The notes under the pieces are model-generated. The model ran no database searches and was not told the origin of the DNA. It saw only the letters and a list, made by a program, of their open reading frames with translations. The translations under genes were made by a program, and so were the position numbers. A stretch of DNA of 64,000 nucleotides from Chitinophaga polysaccharea (GTDB taxonomy: Bacteria > Bacteroidota > Bacteroidia > Chitinophagales > Chitinophagaceae), in the NCBI RefSeq assembly GCF_902150045.1, contig NZ_CABFVU010000002.1:62001-126000 (forward strand). The letters run 5' to 3'. Shown here piece after piece: positions 36,544 through 45,794 of this stretch (within the stretch, counting starts at the first letter, position 1; every line of letters begins with the position of its first letter).

Positions 36544-38295
36544 ATGTATAGGACGCACACTTGCGGGGAATTACGAATGGAACAGGTGGGCCAGGAAGTA
36601 ACTTTGGCCGGATGGATACAGACAGTAAGAAAGTTTGGCAGTATCAATTTTTTTGATCTGCGGGACCGTTATGGTATTACTCAATTATTATTCGGGGAAA
36701 GCCTGAATGCTAAACTGGATGCACAGCCGCTGGGCCGTGAGTTTGTAATCCAGGTAAAAGGCACCGTAACCGAGCGTTCAAATAAAAATAAAAATATCCC
36801 TACCGGTGATATAGAGATCACTGTGAGTGATTTTACCATCCTTAATGCAGCTAAAACGCCGCCGTTTACCCTGCAGGATGATACCGACGGAGGAGATGAG
36901 CTGCGGATGAAATACCGCTTCCTCGACCTGCGCCGTAACGTTGTAAGGCAAAACCTGGAACTGCGTTATCAGGTAGGACGGGCTGCCCGCAACTACCTGC
37001 ATACGGCTGGGTTTATGGATATAGAAACTCCTTTCCTGATCAAATCCACCCCGGAAGGCGCACGCGATTTCGTAGTGCCCAGCCGCATGAACCCCAACGA
37101 GTTCTATGCGCTGCCACAGTCGCCCCAAACCTTTAAGCAATTGCTGATGGTGAGTGGCTACGACCGTTACTACCAGATTGTGAAATGCTTCAGGGATGAG
37201 GATCTTCGTGCCGACAGGCAGCCGGAGTTTACCCAGATCGACTGTGAGATGAGCTTTGTAGACCAGGAAGATATCCTGAGCACCTTTGAGCATATGCTCA
37301 AGCACATCTTCAGGGAAATAAAAGGCATTGAATTTCCTGAAGCCTTCCCGCGGATGACTTTTGATGATGCGATGGAGTATTATGGTAACGATAAACCGGA
37401 TATCCGCTTCGAAATGAAGCTGGTAAACCTGAACGATACCGCTAAAAACAAGGGCTTTAAAGTATTTGATGATGCAGAACTGGTGGTGGCTATTGCTGCC
37501 AAGGGTTGTGCAGAATATACCCGCAAACAGCTGGATGAACTTACGGATTGGGTAAAGCGCCCGCAGATCGGGATGAGCGGGCTCATCTATGTGCGTTACA
37601 ACACAGATGGTACGTTAAAGAGCTCTGTGGATAAGTTTTTTGACGAGGAGCAACTCAAATTATGGGCGCAAAAATGTCAGGCCCAACCCGGAGATCTAAT
37701 CCTGGTGCTGGCTGGCAAGGAAGAGCGTACCCGTAAAGCTGCCAGCGAGCTCCGCCTGGAAATGGGAGAACGCCTTGGTTTACGCAACAAAAACGACTTT
37801 AAACCGTTGTGGGTTATAGACTTTCCGTTATTTGAATACGCTGAAGAGGAAAACCGCTGGGTGGCCCGTCACCATCCGTTTACGTCACCAAAGCCGGAGC
37901 AGATAGCTCTGATGGATGATCCTTCACAATACGGCAAAATTAAGGCTAACGCCTACGATATAGTTTTAAACGGCACAGAAGTAGGGGGTGGTTCCATCCG
38001 TATTTTCCAGCGCGACCTGCAGCAGAAAATGTTTGCAGCCCTGGGAATGAGCAAGGAAGAGGCAGAACACAAATTTGGCTTCCTGTTGGGGGCATTTGAA
38101 TATGGTGCGCCGCCACATGGAGGTATTGCCTTCGGATTTGATCGCCTGTGTTCGCTGTTGGGTGGCAGTGAAAGTATCCGCGACTTTATCGCTTTCCCGA
38201 AAAATAACTCCGGGCGTGATGTAATGCTGGATGCGCCCGCTGAAATTGATCAGCAACAGCTGAATGAATTGAAGATCAGCCTGGTAAAGTCATAA
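36544..38295 (+). CDS. aspS: Aspartate--tRNA ligase
   Basis: AspRS charges tRNA-Asp with aspartate. The 583-aa class II synthetase has an N-terminal OB-fold anticodon-binding domain ([19 protein letters not shown]), the catalytic core with motif 2 ([20 protein letters not shown]) and motif 3 ([15 protein letters not shown]), and the bacterial-type GAD insertion at about residues 275-410. The C-terminal [18 protein letters not shown] is typical of bacterial AspRS. Whether it is discriminating or also charges tRNA-Asn cannot be decided from this window alone. Confidence 0.97.
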   Translation: MYRTHTCGELRMEQVGQEVTLAGWIQTVRKFGSINFFDLRDRYGITQLLFGESLNAKLDAQPLGREFVIQVKGTVTERSNKNKNIPTGDIEITVSDFTILNAAKTPPFTLQDDTDGGDELRMKYRFLDLRRNVVRQNLELRYQVGRAARNYLHTAGFMDIETPFLIKSTPEGARDFVVPSRMNPNEFYALPQSPQTFKQLLMVSGYDRYYQIVKCFRDEDLRADRQPEFTQIDCEMSFVDQEDILSTFEHMLKHIFREIKGIEFPEAFPRMTFDDAMEYYGNDKPDIRFEMKLVNLNDTAKNKGFKVFDDAELVVAIAAKGCAEYTRKQLDELTDWVKRPQIGMSGLIYVRYNTDGTLKSSVDKFFDEEQLKLWAQKCQAQPGDLILVLAGKEERTRKAASELRLEMGERLGLRNKNDFKPLWVIDFPLFEYAEEENRWVARHHPFTSPKPEQIALMDDPSQYGKIKANAYDIVLNGTEVGGGSIRIFQRDLQQKMFAALGMSKEEAEHKFGFLLGAFEYGAPPHGGIAFGFDRLCSLLGGSESIRDFIAFPKNNSGRDVMLDAPAEIDQQQLNELKISLVKS

Positions 38296-38310
38296 TAAGC
38301 CCGCTTCAAA

Positions 38311-38340
38311 AGCATGTTTAACAAGTTGCTAACATGCTTT
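38311..38340 (+). terminator. Hairpin after aspS
   Basis: AAGCATGTT / AACATGCTT form a 9-bp stem about 15 nt after the aspS stop. It lacks a clean T run. A second, stronger hairpin follows at 38399-38439. Confidence 0.5.
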
Positions 38341-38398
38341 CCGCGGGAAAAAGGCTTACCGGCATAGTCTTTGCAAGAGGGAATGCTTTTGTCGCTAA

Positions 38399-38439
38399 AA
38401 TCCCCTTTGATATGGCAAGGTGCCGCATCAAAGGGGATT
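38399..38439. terminator. Long hairpin in the aspS-glucosaminidase gap
   Basis: A perfect 13-bp stem, AATCCCCTTTGAT / ATCAAAGGGGATT, encloses a 15-nt loop that can itself pair (GGCA/TGCC). A T run appears only about 20 nt further on, so it may be a terminator or a different structured RNA element. I see nothing else in the 275-nt gap. Confidence 0.5.
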
Positions 38440-38570
38440 GGCACAAATATGAGGTACAATTTTTTTTAACAAGAGATTAACGGGTTAGATAAGAAAAAGA
38501 GGAGATCGTATTATTTAAATTTTTAAAGTAATATTGCGATGTGATCATCGTTGATATGTGAGGTAAGAAA

Positions 38571-39197
38571 ATGATGCTGAAAACAAAGAAGGAACTATCA
38601 CCTGTATCAAAAAATACTACCATGAGAATTTCAACATTCTTTAAGAGGACAGTATGGTTATGTGCGGTGTTACTATTGCTAATGCTCAGCAATGTTGGGT
38701 TTGCACAACAATCCACAAACAAATATCTGAAGAAATTTAAACCGGTTTCTGTAGAATTAATGCAGGAAACCGGTATCCCAGCCAGCGTTATCCTCGGGAT
38801 AGCGATGTTGGAATCAGGCACCGGAACAAGCAGGAATGCAAAATTATTGCACAACCACTTTGGTATCGTTGGACAAAATAACATATCCAAAGTTAAACCG
38901 GGAGCAAGGTCTGTGTACAAACAGTATGTATCAGACATGGCTTCCTATGAGCATTTTGTGGAAGTACTGGCACGTAAGAAATGGTTTGGCGAATTAAAAG
39001 GTAACCCCGAATTTACCGTATGGCTCAAAAAGATGAACCATAGCGGTTATTCATCTGCCGGCCATGAGTGGATAAAAAGAGTGACAAACATTATTAACCG
39101 CTATAAATTGTATAAGCTGGACGCAGGTATGGATAGCGTGGCAACGGAATCACAAAAATGGTTAACCGTAGGCATGCCGGCAGCAGGCGAACAGTGA
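38571..39197 (+). CDS. Exported glucosaminidase (lysozyme-like, GH73 type)
   Basis: This is a predicted peptidoglycan endo-beta-N-acetylglucosaminidase. The N-terminal signal anchor/peptide is around residues 25-45 (VWLCAVLLLLMLSNVGFAQ), so the ATG at 38622 is a good alternative start. The catalytic domain spans about 60-190, with the general acid Glu in ILGIAMLESGTGTSRNA and the conserved HNHFGIVG, YKQYVSDMASYEHFVEVL and YSSAGHEWIKRV motifs. It heads a same-strand run with two SGNH hydrolases and an MBOAT acyltransferase and ends 21 nt before the first of them, suggesting a shared role on the cell wall. Confidence 0.87.
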   Translation: MMLKTKKELSPVSKNTTMRISTFFKRTVWLCAVLLLLMLSNVGFAQQSTNKYLKKFKPVSVELMQETGIPASVILGIAMLESGTGTSRNAKLLHNHFGIVGQNNISKVKPGARSVYKQYVSDMASYEHFVEVLARKKWFGELKGNPEFTVWLKKMNHSGYSSAGHEWIKRVTNIINRYKLYKLDAGMDSVATESQKWLTVGMPAAGEQ

Positions 39198-39218
39198 TGT
39201 GCTACAGATCATTAAACT

Positions 39219-40625
39219 ATGTCCGGCAAAAATAAGTCTGCCTACCCGTTCTATATTATTCTGGGAACTTTAGTTTGCGTAGTAGGGCTGTCACAGCTCA
39301 ATTACAGCTTTTCATATAAAGACTTTCAATTCCGGAAGCTGGATATGTTATCAGAACTGAGAACAACTTCCACTTCCCCGGACGATCAAAAGCTTACTGC
39401 AGGCGGCAACGACAGCAGTAAGCTTTCTGGTTTAGACAGCACCGGTACAGCCGGTAATCCGCATGTGCCTAACCCGGATCATACCCACGACTTCATGTCG
39501 TATACCGGCATCATGGAATATGCCTCCCCTGTGCCCGGCGACTCTATTGTTGGGATGAAACAATTCCTCACTGCACTTAAAGAGCTGAAAGCGGGTAAAC
39601 GCCGCAAGGTAAGGATTGCCTATTTCGGTGATTCTATGATCGAAGGAGACCTGATCACCGGTGATCTGCGCGACAGCTTACAGCATTATTTTGGTGGAGG
39701 TGGTGTAGGATTTGTGCCGGTTACCTCTGTGGTAGCATCTTTCAGAACCACTATCACACATACTTTTTCTACCGACTGGAAAGATTATCATTATAAGAAT
39801 TCACCGCCGTCTGATGTTACCCTCGGATTATCAGGGCATACCTTTTATCCCGGTGGCAACAGCTGGGTGAAGTATTCCCCTGTGAAAAAGCCGCTGCTCG
39901 ATAAATTCAGCGAAGTGTCTGTATTGTACGGCCCTGCCGGATCAGGTGCCATCACTATTAACGATAAGGCCTATACGCTTTCTGGTAATGAGCCGGTGAA
40001 CAGGCTGGATCTGCGGCAGGATACCGGAACTGCTTCCGTAGTTATCCGCAACACCGGCGGCGCGATGCCTTTTTATGGTGTTTGCTTTGAAAACGGGGAT
40101 GGTATTTATGTAGATAACTATTCGTTCAGAGGTATCAGCGGAGTGGAACTTGGCCGCTTGTCTGCCAGTATGATCCGTCGCATGCAGGAGGAACGTCCTT
40201 ACGACCTGGTGGTGATGCACTATGGCGCCAATGTATTATTCCGCCCGGAACTCACTGACTACAGCTGGTATGAGCGCCCGATGAAGAAAGTGATGGACTC
40301 ACTCCGCCGGGACCTGCCATCAACTTCATTCCTGATCATCGGTACTGCCGATAAATCTTACAGAAAAGCCGACAAATATATTACCGCACCAGGTGTGGAA
40401 GCACTGCTGAAAGTACAGCACGATCTCGCCGCTGGTCATGGTACCGCCTATTGGAACCTTTTTGCCGCTATGGGCGGCGAAGGTGCTATGGTAAAGTGGG
40501 TAGAGGGAGACACCGTGATGGCCAACAAGGACTATACACACTTTAACAGAACGGGAGCAGCCAAAGTTGGAGCGCTGCTTTATAAAGCTATTATGAATGA
40601 ATACAGTCAGGCACAACAACCTTAG
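39219..40625 (+). CDS. SGNH/GDSL-like hydrolase, membrane-anchored
   Basis: This is a predicted extracytoplasmic esterase or O-acyltransferase. An N-terminal membrane segment lies at about residues 9-28, followed by a Ser/Thr/Asp/Gly-rich linker. The SGNH domain begins near 130: block I is AYFGDSMIEGDL with Ser139, block III-like HYGANVLF holds Asn338, and block V is KDYTHFNRTGA with Asp438 and His441. The 468-aa protein overlaps the next SGNH gene by 29 nt. Enzymes like this, encoded next to MBOAT proteins, commonly transfer or remove acetyl groups on polysaccharides (as AlgJ/AlgX, PatB or Ape do). Confidence 0.83.
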   Translation: MSGKNKSAYPFYIILGTLVCVVGLSQLNYSFSYKDFQFRKLDMLSELRTTSTSPDDQKLTAGGNDSSKLSGLDSTGTAGNPHVPNPDHTHDFMSYTGIMEYASPVPGDSIVGMKQFLTALKELKAGKRRKVRIAYFGDSMIEGDLITGDLRDSLQHYFGGGGVGFVPVTSVVASFRTTITHTFSTDWKDYHYKNSPPSDVTLGLSGHTFYPGGNSWVKYSPVKKPLLDKFSEVSVLYGPAGSGAITINDKAYTLSGNEPVNRLDLRQDTGTASVVIRNTGGAMPFYGVCFENGDGIYVDNYSFRGISGVELGRLSASMIRRMQEERPYDLVVMHYGANVLFRPELTDYSWYERPMKKVMDSLRRDLPSTSFLIIGTADKSYRKADKYITAPGVEALLKVQHDLAAGHGTAYWNLFAAMGGEGAMVKWVEGDTVMANKDYTHFNRTGAAKVGALLYKAIMNEYSQAQQP

Positions 40626-41883
40626 CGCAAAATGGGTGGCAGTGCTTTTACTGATACTCAGCGGATTTACAACTTATGCACAACAAATGGCCGATGCCGG
40701 CAGTATCCAGCAGGATACGGCGTTGTACAATGTTTTTTTCTCGCTTCATGAAGCAGACAGTAATGTAATATCCATCCTGCACCTGGGCGATTCCCACGTG
40801 CAGGCAGGATACTTCCCGCTTACTGTTGCCTCCCTGTTGCAAAACCGGTTTGGCTATGCCGGCAGGGGATATGTTTTCCCATACAACCTGGCAGGAACCA
40901 ACGGACCGGAAGATTTCAAGTGGAACAGCACCGTGAGGTGGGCTTCAGAACGGGTGGTAGACCGGAATAAATCTGATGTACTGGGTCCCGGCGGTATTGT
41001 CATCATTTCCCAGAATGATGCGCCTACCCTGTCGTTCAGCGGTAAAACAGATGGTGCAATGGATAATAATTTCCGTAAAGTAACCCTCCTGTATGATGCC
41101 GGTAATACCAATAACACCCTTGTGGTGCCGGATGCTACGGTAACAGTAACGCCTGCCCCTTTTCCCGGTTCATCTACCCTGAGCAAAGCTACTCTCGATT
41201 TCCTGCAAACATCACAATCTTTCCAGGCAAGATGGGAAGGCACCGGCAACGGTCCATTCAGGTTTTATGGCGCCATTATGGAAAACAGCCGCAACGGGGT
41301 ATTGTACCACAGTGTTGGCATTAACGGGGCCATGTTCCAGCATTACAATGAAATCAGCAATATCCTGCTGGCGCAGATGGCGGTGCTGAAACCCAGGCTG
41401 GTTATCATTTCCCTGGGCACTAACGAAGCCTATGGCGGCAGAATGGATCCCCTGGCTTTCAGGGATGAAATAGACAAAACGGTAACCCTGCTCCGGGAAC
41501 AGGACCCCTCCGTAAACATCCTGCTTACCACTCCTCCGGATTGTATGCGTGTAGTGCGTAAAGCTACCCGTAAAAAAGTAGGCAAAAAGAAATACAGAAC
41601 AGTATACCATACCGCTTATTATCCTAATCCGTATATCTCGATGGTGACCCAGCAGATCCTGGGATACGCACGGCAGCACGGCATCGCCTGCTGGAATTTT
41701 AATGCGGTAAATAAAGCGCAGAAAGCCAGATTTGCAGGAGCCTGGGGCCCCGATCACATTCATTTTAATGCAAGAGGATACCAGTTACAGGGTCAGTTGT
41801 TATACGAAGCCCTGCAACGTTCTTATACACATTATCTACAGCAAACAAAGAAAAATCCATTAACCTCCGATGATCGACATTAA
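40597..41883 (+). CDS. SGNH/GDSL-like hydrolase, exported
   Basis: This is a second predicted extracytoplasmic SGNH esterase/acyltransferase. A signal peptide covers about residues 1-29 (VAVLLLILSGFTTYAQQ). Block I is ILHLGDSHVQAGY with Ser66, block III is ISLGTNEAYGG with Asn276, and block V is GPDHIHFNARGY with Asp386 and His389. It differs clearly from the neighbouring SGNH protein and is more canonical. It starts inside the previous gene (29-nt overlap) and overlaps the MBOAT gene by 14 nt, so the three are translationally coupled. Confidence 0.85.
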   Translation: MNTVRHNNLSAKWVAVLLLILSGFTTYAQQMADAGSIQQDTALYNVFFSLHEADSNVISILHLGDSHVQAGYFPLTVASLLQNRFGYAGRGYVFPYNLAGTNGPEDFKWNSTVRWASERVVDRNKSDVLGPGGIVIISQNDAPTLSFSGKTDGAMDNNFRKVTLLYDAGNTNNTLVVPDATVTVTPAPFPGSSTLSKATLDFLQTSQSFQARWEGTGNGPFRFYGAIMENSRNGVLYHSVGINGAMFQHYNEISNILLAQMAVLKPRLVIISLGTNEAYGGRMDPLAFRDEIDKTVTLLREQDPSVNILLTTPPDCMRVVRKATRKKVGKKKYRTVYHTAYYPNPYISMVTQQILGYARQHGIACWNFNAVNKAQKARFAGAWGPDHIHFNARGYQLQGQLLYEALQRSYTHYLQQTKKNPLTSDDRH

Positions 41884-43354
41884 TAAATTGTTATACCAAC
41901 TGTCGTACCATGAGTCAGACCCGGTTCTTTTTAACAGTGGGTTCTTCTTTTATTACTTTGCGCTTTTCCTGATGTGTTACCTGTTGGTAAGCAGGAATAA
42001 AACCGCCAGGGTATGGGTATATACGGTATTCTCACTTTATTTCTTTTATAAAGCCTGCGGTTATTACGTAGGACTGGTCATACTTTCAGCGATTGTAGAC
42101 TTTAATTTGTCGAGATGGATCCATGAAAGCCCCGATAAAAAGGTAAAGAAATCGCTGCTGATACTGAGTATTTTCCTGAATATCGGGTTGTTGTTTTATT
42201 TCAAGTACACCAACTTTTTTATCGGGATCGTCAACGATATCACAGCAGGGCATATTTCCACGCTGAAGCTGATCCTGCCTATTGGTATCTCTTTTTATAC
42301 TTTTGAGAACCTTAGCTATACCATAGATGTGTACCGGGATGAAATCAAGCCCGTGGATAATTTTATGGACTATCTTTTCTTCCTCTCTTTCTTCCCGAAA
42401 CTGATGATGGGGCCTATTGTGCGCGCGGCGGATTTTATCCCGCAGATCTCTATGCCTTACCGTCTTAGTTCAGAAGATATCGGTAAGGGAATGTACCTGA
42501 TCATGGGGGGATTATTTAAGAAGATTGTTATCTCGGATTTTATTTACCAGAACTTTGTACAATATATTTTTGATGATCCCAGCAAGCATACCGGCCTGGA
42601 ATGTTTAATGGGCGTGTATGGTTATGCGTTGGTAATTTATTGTGACTTCTCCGGTTATTCTGATATGGCGCTGGGTATTGCGCGGTGGACCGGTTTTAAG
42701 ATCCCTCCCAACTTTGATTCCCCGTACCAGAGCTCTTCCATTACTGAATTCTGGCGCCGCTGGCATATTTCGCTGTCCAGCTGGTTGCGCGATTACCTGT
42801 ATATACCATTGGGAGGTAACCGTAAAGGAAAGGTGCGCCAGTATGTTAACCTGGCGCTAACCATGCTGATTGGGGGTTTCTGGCATGGTGCCAGCTGGAA
42901 TTTCATTTTTTGGGGGGCTATGCACGGTAGTGCGTTGGCGGTTGATAAGGTGAGGATCGATTACCTGAAGAAAAGCAAAAAAGTGATCACGGGATGGAAA
43001 GCTACTTTCTTTAAAATACTTGGGGTGCTTATCACTTTCCACTTTGTTTGTTTCTGCTGGGTATTTTTCAAGGCAGCCACTTTTCATGACGCATGGTCGC
43101 TGATACACCAGGTAGTATACGATTTCCAGCCGGAGATAGCCCTGGAGCTGTATAACGGTTATACCGCTGTGTTCTGGGTAATGGTACTCGGCTTTATATT
43201 ACATTTCCTGCCTTCCAGAGTGGAATTCTCCGTGGAGAAAATACTTGGTCGTATTCCGGTGGCAGGTAGTGTAGCTATCATGGTGGCTTTCATCTGGTTA
43301 CTGGTACAGGTAAAAAGTACCCAACCGATGATCCCGATTTATTTCCAGTTTTAA
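41870..43354 (+). CDS. MBOAT-family membrane O-acyltransferase (AlgI/PatA-like)
   Basis: This polytopic inner-membrane protein passes acyl groups, normally acetyl, across the membrane for modification of a secreted or envelope polymer. The 494-aa protein has about ten hydrophobic segments. Family motifs include ILPIGISFYTFENLSYTIDVYR (in part), FFPKLMMGPIVRAADF, FWRRWHISLSSWLRDYLYIPLGG (in part) and GGFWHGASWNFIFWG, whose His339 is the conserved catalytic residue. The two coupled SGNH proteins upstream are the natural acceptor-side partners, and the glucosaminidase before them points to peptidoglycan as a possible target. It ends 6 nt from the convergent AraC gene. Confidence 0.93.
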   Translation: MIDINKLLYQLSYHESDPVLFNSGFFFYYFALFLMCYLLVSRNKTARVWVYTVFSLYFFYKACGYYVGLVILSAIVDFNLSRWIHESPDKKVKKSLLILSIFLNIGLLFYFKYTNFFIGIVNDITAGHISTLKLILPIGISFYTFENLSYTIDVYRDEIKPVDNFMDYLFFLSFFPKLMMGPIVRAADFIPQISMPYRLSSEDIGKGMYLIMGGLFKKIVISDFIYQNFVQYIFDDPSKHTGLECLMGVYGYALVIYCDFSGYSDMALGIARWTGFKIPPNFDSPYQSSSITEFWRRWHISLSSWLRDYLYIPLGGNRKGKVRQYVNLALTMLIGGFWHGASWNFIFWGAMHGSALAVDKVRIDYLKKSKKVITGWKATFFKILGVLITFHFVCFCWVFFKAATFHDAWSLIHQVVYDFQPEIALELYNGYTAVFWVMVLGFILHFLPSRVEFSVEKILGRIPVAGSVAIMVAFIWLLVQVKSTQPMIPIYFQF

Positions 43355-43360
43355 TATCTT

Positions 43361-44284
43361 TTACCGTTTCTGCCAGGGAATATAGATTTCAGAATCATTT
43401 TCGCCTGTCAGAGAAATGAAGAAGTGGTTACCGCTCATTTTGAAGTATCCTGCACGGCAGCTGTTGTTAATAAACTCGTACATGGGCAGGCCGGCCGCTG
43501 CGAAGTTCATGGGCACCGGCAGTTTTTTATAATGACCGCCTGGAACACGTTTCGTAAAAAGGCTGTATGGTTGCTGGAATGAGCTTCGCACCTGATTGTG
43601 GGCTTTATCGTACTTGTTTTGCATGGGAATCATAATACCTACATACATCATCATTTTTGAATAATCGGTAACGGGCACTATGTCCAGGGTACCTGTGATG
43701 ATCATGGCGCCGGGCAGTTCCAGAGATGTTTTAATGGCGTAAAGCTGCTTCTGGTAGTTACTGAGGTATTCCACCATTGTTCTCACCGGGTCGCCGCCGT
43801 TCCTGGGGAGGATATTATAGTACAGCAGGTAATCCTGCAGCCTGATGTCTTCCGTACGGTCTGTAGTGAAAATGAGATGCTGTGGATCATCATGTGGTGT
43901 GGAGGCACTTTTGGTGCGTTCCAGCGTATTCTTCTCACTTTCCAGGTGAAGCCGGTTGCGGAAGCTGATGGGGGCTTCATTAAAAAATTCTCTGAATGCT
44001 TTGGTAAAGCTGGATTGTGTATACCCGCACATTTCACTGATCATTCCCACACTGTAATCACTGTGCCGGAGGTATCCTGCACCTGCTTCCACTCTCCGTC
44101 TTTTTGTGAAATGCATGTAAGAAGTCCCGTACATCTCTGCAAATTTATGCGAGAAGTTATCCACAGATTCGCTGATCAGTGCAGCTACTTCCTTAAGGCC
44201 ACGGTCGCCCTGGGGATCGTCATGGGATAATGAAATAGCCAGTTGCAATTTTTTCTCCCAATGGTTAAAAGTTGATGGTTTCAT
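43361..44284 (-). CDS. AraC-family regulator with GyrI-like C-terminal domain
   Basis: This is a predicted DNA-binding regulator. The helix-turn-helix part is N-terminal (about residues 22-115; RRRVEAGAGYLRHSDYSVGMISEMCGY, in part, then QSSFTKAFREFFNEAP), and the C-terminal half (about 165-305; VEYLSNYQKQLYAIK, ELPGAMIITGTLDIVP, RVPGGHYKKLPVPMNF) resembles the GyrI/Rob-type small-molecule-binding domain. This Rob-like order, HTH first and effector domain last, differs from classical AraC. It is divergent from the porin gene at 44457, which is a plausible target. Confidence 0.85.
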   Translation of the reverse strand: MKPSTFNHWEKKLQLAISLSHDDPQGDRGLKEVAALISESVDNFSHKFAEMYGTSYMHFTKRRRVEAGAGYLRHSDYSVGMISEMCGYTQSSFTKAFREFFNEAPISFRNRLHLESEKNTLERTKSASTPHDDPQHLIFTTDRTEDIRLQDYLLYYNILPRNGGDPVRTMVEYLSNYQKQLYAIKTSLELPGAMIITGTLDIVPVTDYSKMMMYVGIMIPMQNKYDKAHNQVRSSFQQPYSLFTKRVPGGHYKKLPVPMNFAAAGLPMYEFINNSCRAGYFKMSGNHFFISLTGENDSEIYIPWQKR

Positions 44285-44428
44285 GGAGGCGTAATTTTTG
44301 GAGTAACCTAATTTACTTTAAAGCCCGAAGGCAACAGATAAGCCGGCCGCAACAGGAATGGATTAACGAGCTGTTAACGATTTACCCGCTTTAGCATAAA
44401 CAACTGGATTAAATAATGGCTAATTCTA

Positions 44429-44436
44429 TACTTTTG
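44429..44436 (+). promoter_or_regulatory. -7 box (TACTTTTG) of the porin gene
   Basis: This TAnnTTTG match ends 20 nt before the ATG at 44457; it lies in the divergent gap shared with the AraC-type regulator. No -33 box or PHO-box-like direct repeat is evident. Confidence 0.5.
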
Positions 44437-44456
44437 CGCAATAATTTTAGTACCTG

Positions 44457-45785
44457 ATGCGCACTGCCAGAATTTTTCCGATCGTTATTTTGATGTTATG
44501 TTTCACGGGAACTGCCCGTGCGCAATTTCTGATGGATATGATAGATACCACTACCGAAATGGGGAAGGGGATGATATCCATGTATATGAAATATGATGCA
44601 CTGCGGTTCAGCGGGTATATCCAGCCGCAATTCCAGATGGCGCAGTCGAGGGGCGCCCAAAGCTATGCGGCAGGGAATTTCCCGGGAGCCTCCGATAACC
44701 GCTTTACCCTGCGTCGCGGACGTATCCGGGTGGATTACGAACGCTATAACAAGGAAGACATGCCGGTGGTGCAGTTTGCTTTCCAGTTCGATGGTACTGA
44801 AAGAGGTGTAAATATCCGGGACTTCTATGGTCGTTTTTTTGAGACGAAATTTAATTTGTTCTCACTGGTGGGGGGAATGTTCGCCCGCCCGTTTGGTTAT
44901 GAAGTGAACCTGTCGTCGGCCGACCGTGAAACCCCTGAGCGTGGGCGGATGTCACAGATCCTGATGCGGACAGAGCGGGACCTGGGAGCAATGATCTCCT
45001 TTGAGCCACGCCGTAAGGATCATCCCCTGCGTTTCCTGAAAATAGATGCGGGCGCATTTAACGGGCAGGGGCTGACAGCTACCACTGATTTCGACAGCCA
45101 TAAAGATTTTATCGGGCGTATCGCCATAAAACCTCAGAAAATAAAGGGAACAAAGAGCCAGTTATCGGGTGGCGCCTCTGTACTATATGGCGGCATGCAG
45201 CAGTTTACCAGGCAAATTTATACCATGGGGGCAACCGGCGGGAAGCCTGTTTTTATGGTGGATTCTTCAACGGTTAATGTAGGGAAAATCGCTCCCCGGC
45301 ATTATTTCGGGGCAGATGTACAATGGAAGATCTCCAATGGTGAAAAGAGGGGCTATACCCAGTTCCGCGCAGAGTATCTACGGGGAAAACAAACAGCCAC
45401 AGCGTCCACCACTGAAACGCCGGGCACTATCCCTGTTGCGGCAGACGGAAGTTTACAACCGCTGTATATCCGCAGTTTTGACGGCGCATATCTTTATTAT
45501 ATTCAAAACCTCGGTAGTGTAAAACACCAGGCAGTATTGAAGTACGACTGGTACGATCCTAACACAAAGGTAAAAGGTAAAGAGATCGGCGTCCCGGGTG
45601 CAGGGCTAACCCCCGCGGATATACGCTATAACACGGTAGGCATCGGTTACCTCTACTATGCCAATGAACACCTGAAATTCATGGTGTACTACGACTGGGT
45701 TACCAATGAAAGCACGGAACTGCAAGGATATAAAGATGACCTGAAAGATAATGTGCTTACCTGCAGGATGCAGTATCGCTTTTAA
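44457..45785 (+). CDS. OprO/OprP-type outer-membrane porin
   Basis: This is a predicted outer-membrane beta-barrel porin of the phosphate-selective porin O/P family. The signal peptide covers about residues 1-22 (LCFTGTARAQF). FSGYIQPQFQMAQSRG and NRFTLRRGRIRVDYE open the barrel in the usual way, LVGGMFARPFGYEVNLSS and SADRETPERGRMSQIL are conserved family strings, and the protein ends in an aromatic residue (MQYRF), as expected for barrel assembly. At 442 aa it is of normal length. Substrate specificity for phosphate is an inference from the family; a PhoR/PhoB-like pair lies beyond the IS element downstream. Confidence 0.85.
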   Translation: MRTARIFPIVILMLCFTGTARAQFLMDMIDTTTEMGKGMISMYMKYDALRFSGYIQPQFQMAQSRGAQSYAAGNFPGASDNRFTLRRGRIRVDYERYNKEDMPVVQFAFQFDGTERGVNIRDFYGRFFETKFNLFSLVGGMFARPFGYEVNLSSADRETPERGRMSQILMRTERDLGAMISFEPRRKDHPLRFLKIDAGAFNGQGLTATTDFDSHKDFIGRIAIKPQKIKGTKSQLSGGASVLYGGMQQFTRQIYTMGATGGKPVFMVDSSTVNVGKIAPRHYFGADVQWKISNGEKRGYTQFRAEYLRGKQTATASTTETPGTIPVAADGSLQPLYIRSFDGAYLYYIQNLGSVKHQAVLKYDWYDPNTKVKGKEIGVPGAGLTPADIRYNTVGIGYLYYANEHLKFMVYYDWVTNESTELQGYKDDLKDNVLTCRMQYRF

Positions 45786-45794
45786 CAGTACGGT

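Noticed and set aside
38296..38570. tRNA or small RNA gene between aspS and the glucosaminidase gene
   Set aside because: Two hairpins are present but no cloverleaf or T-loop sequence, so I list them only as hairpins.
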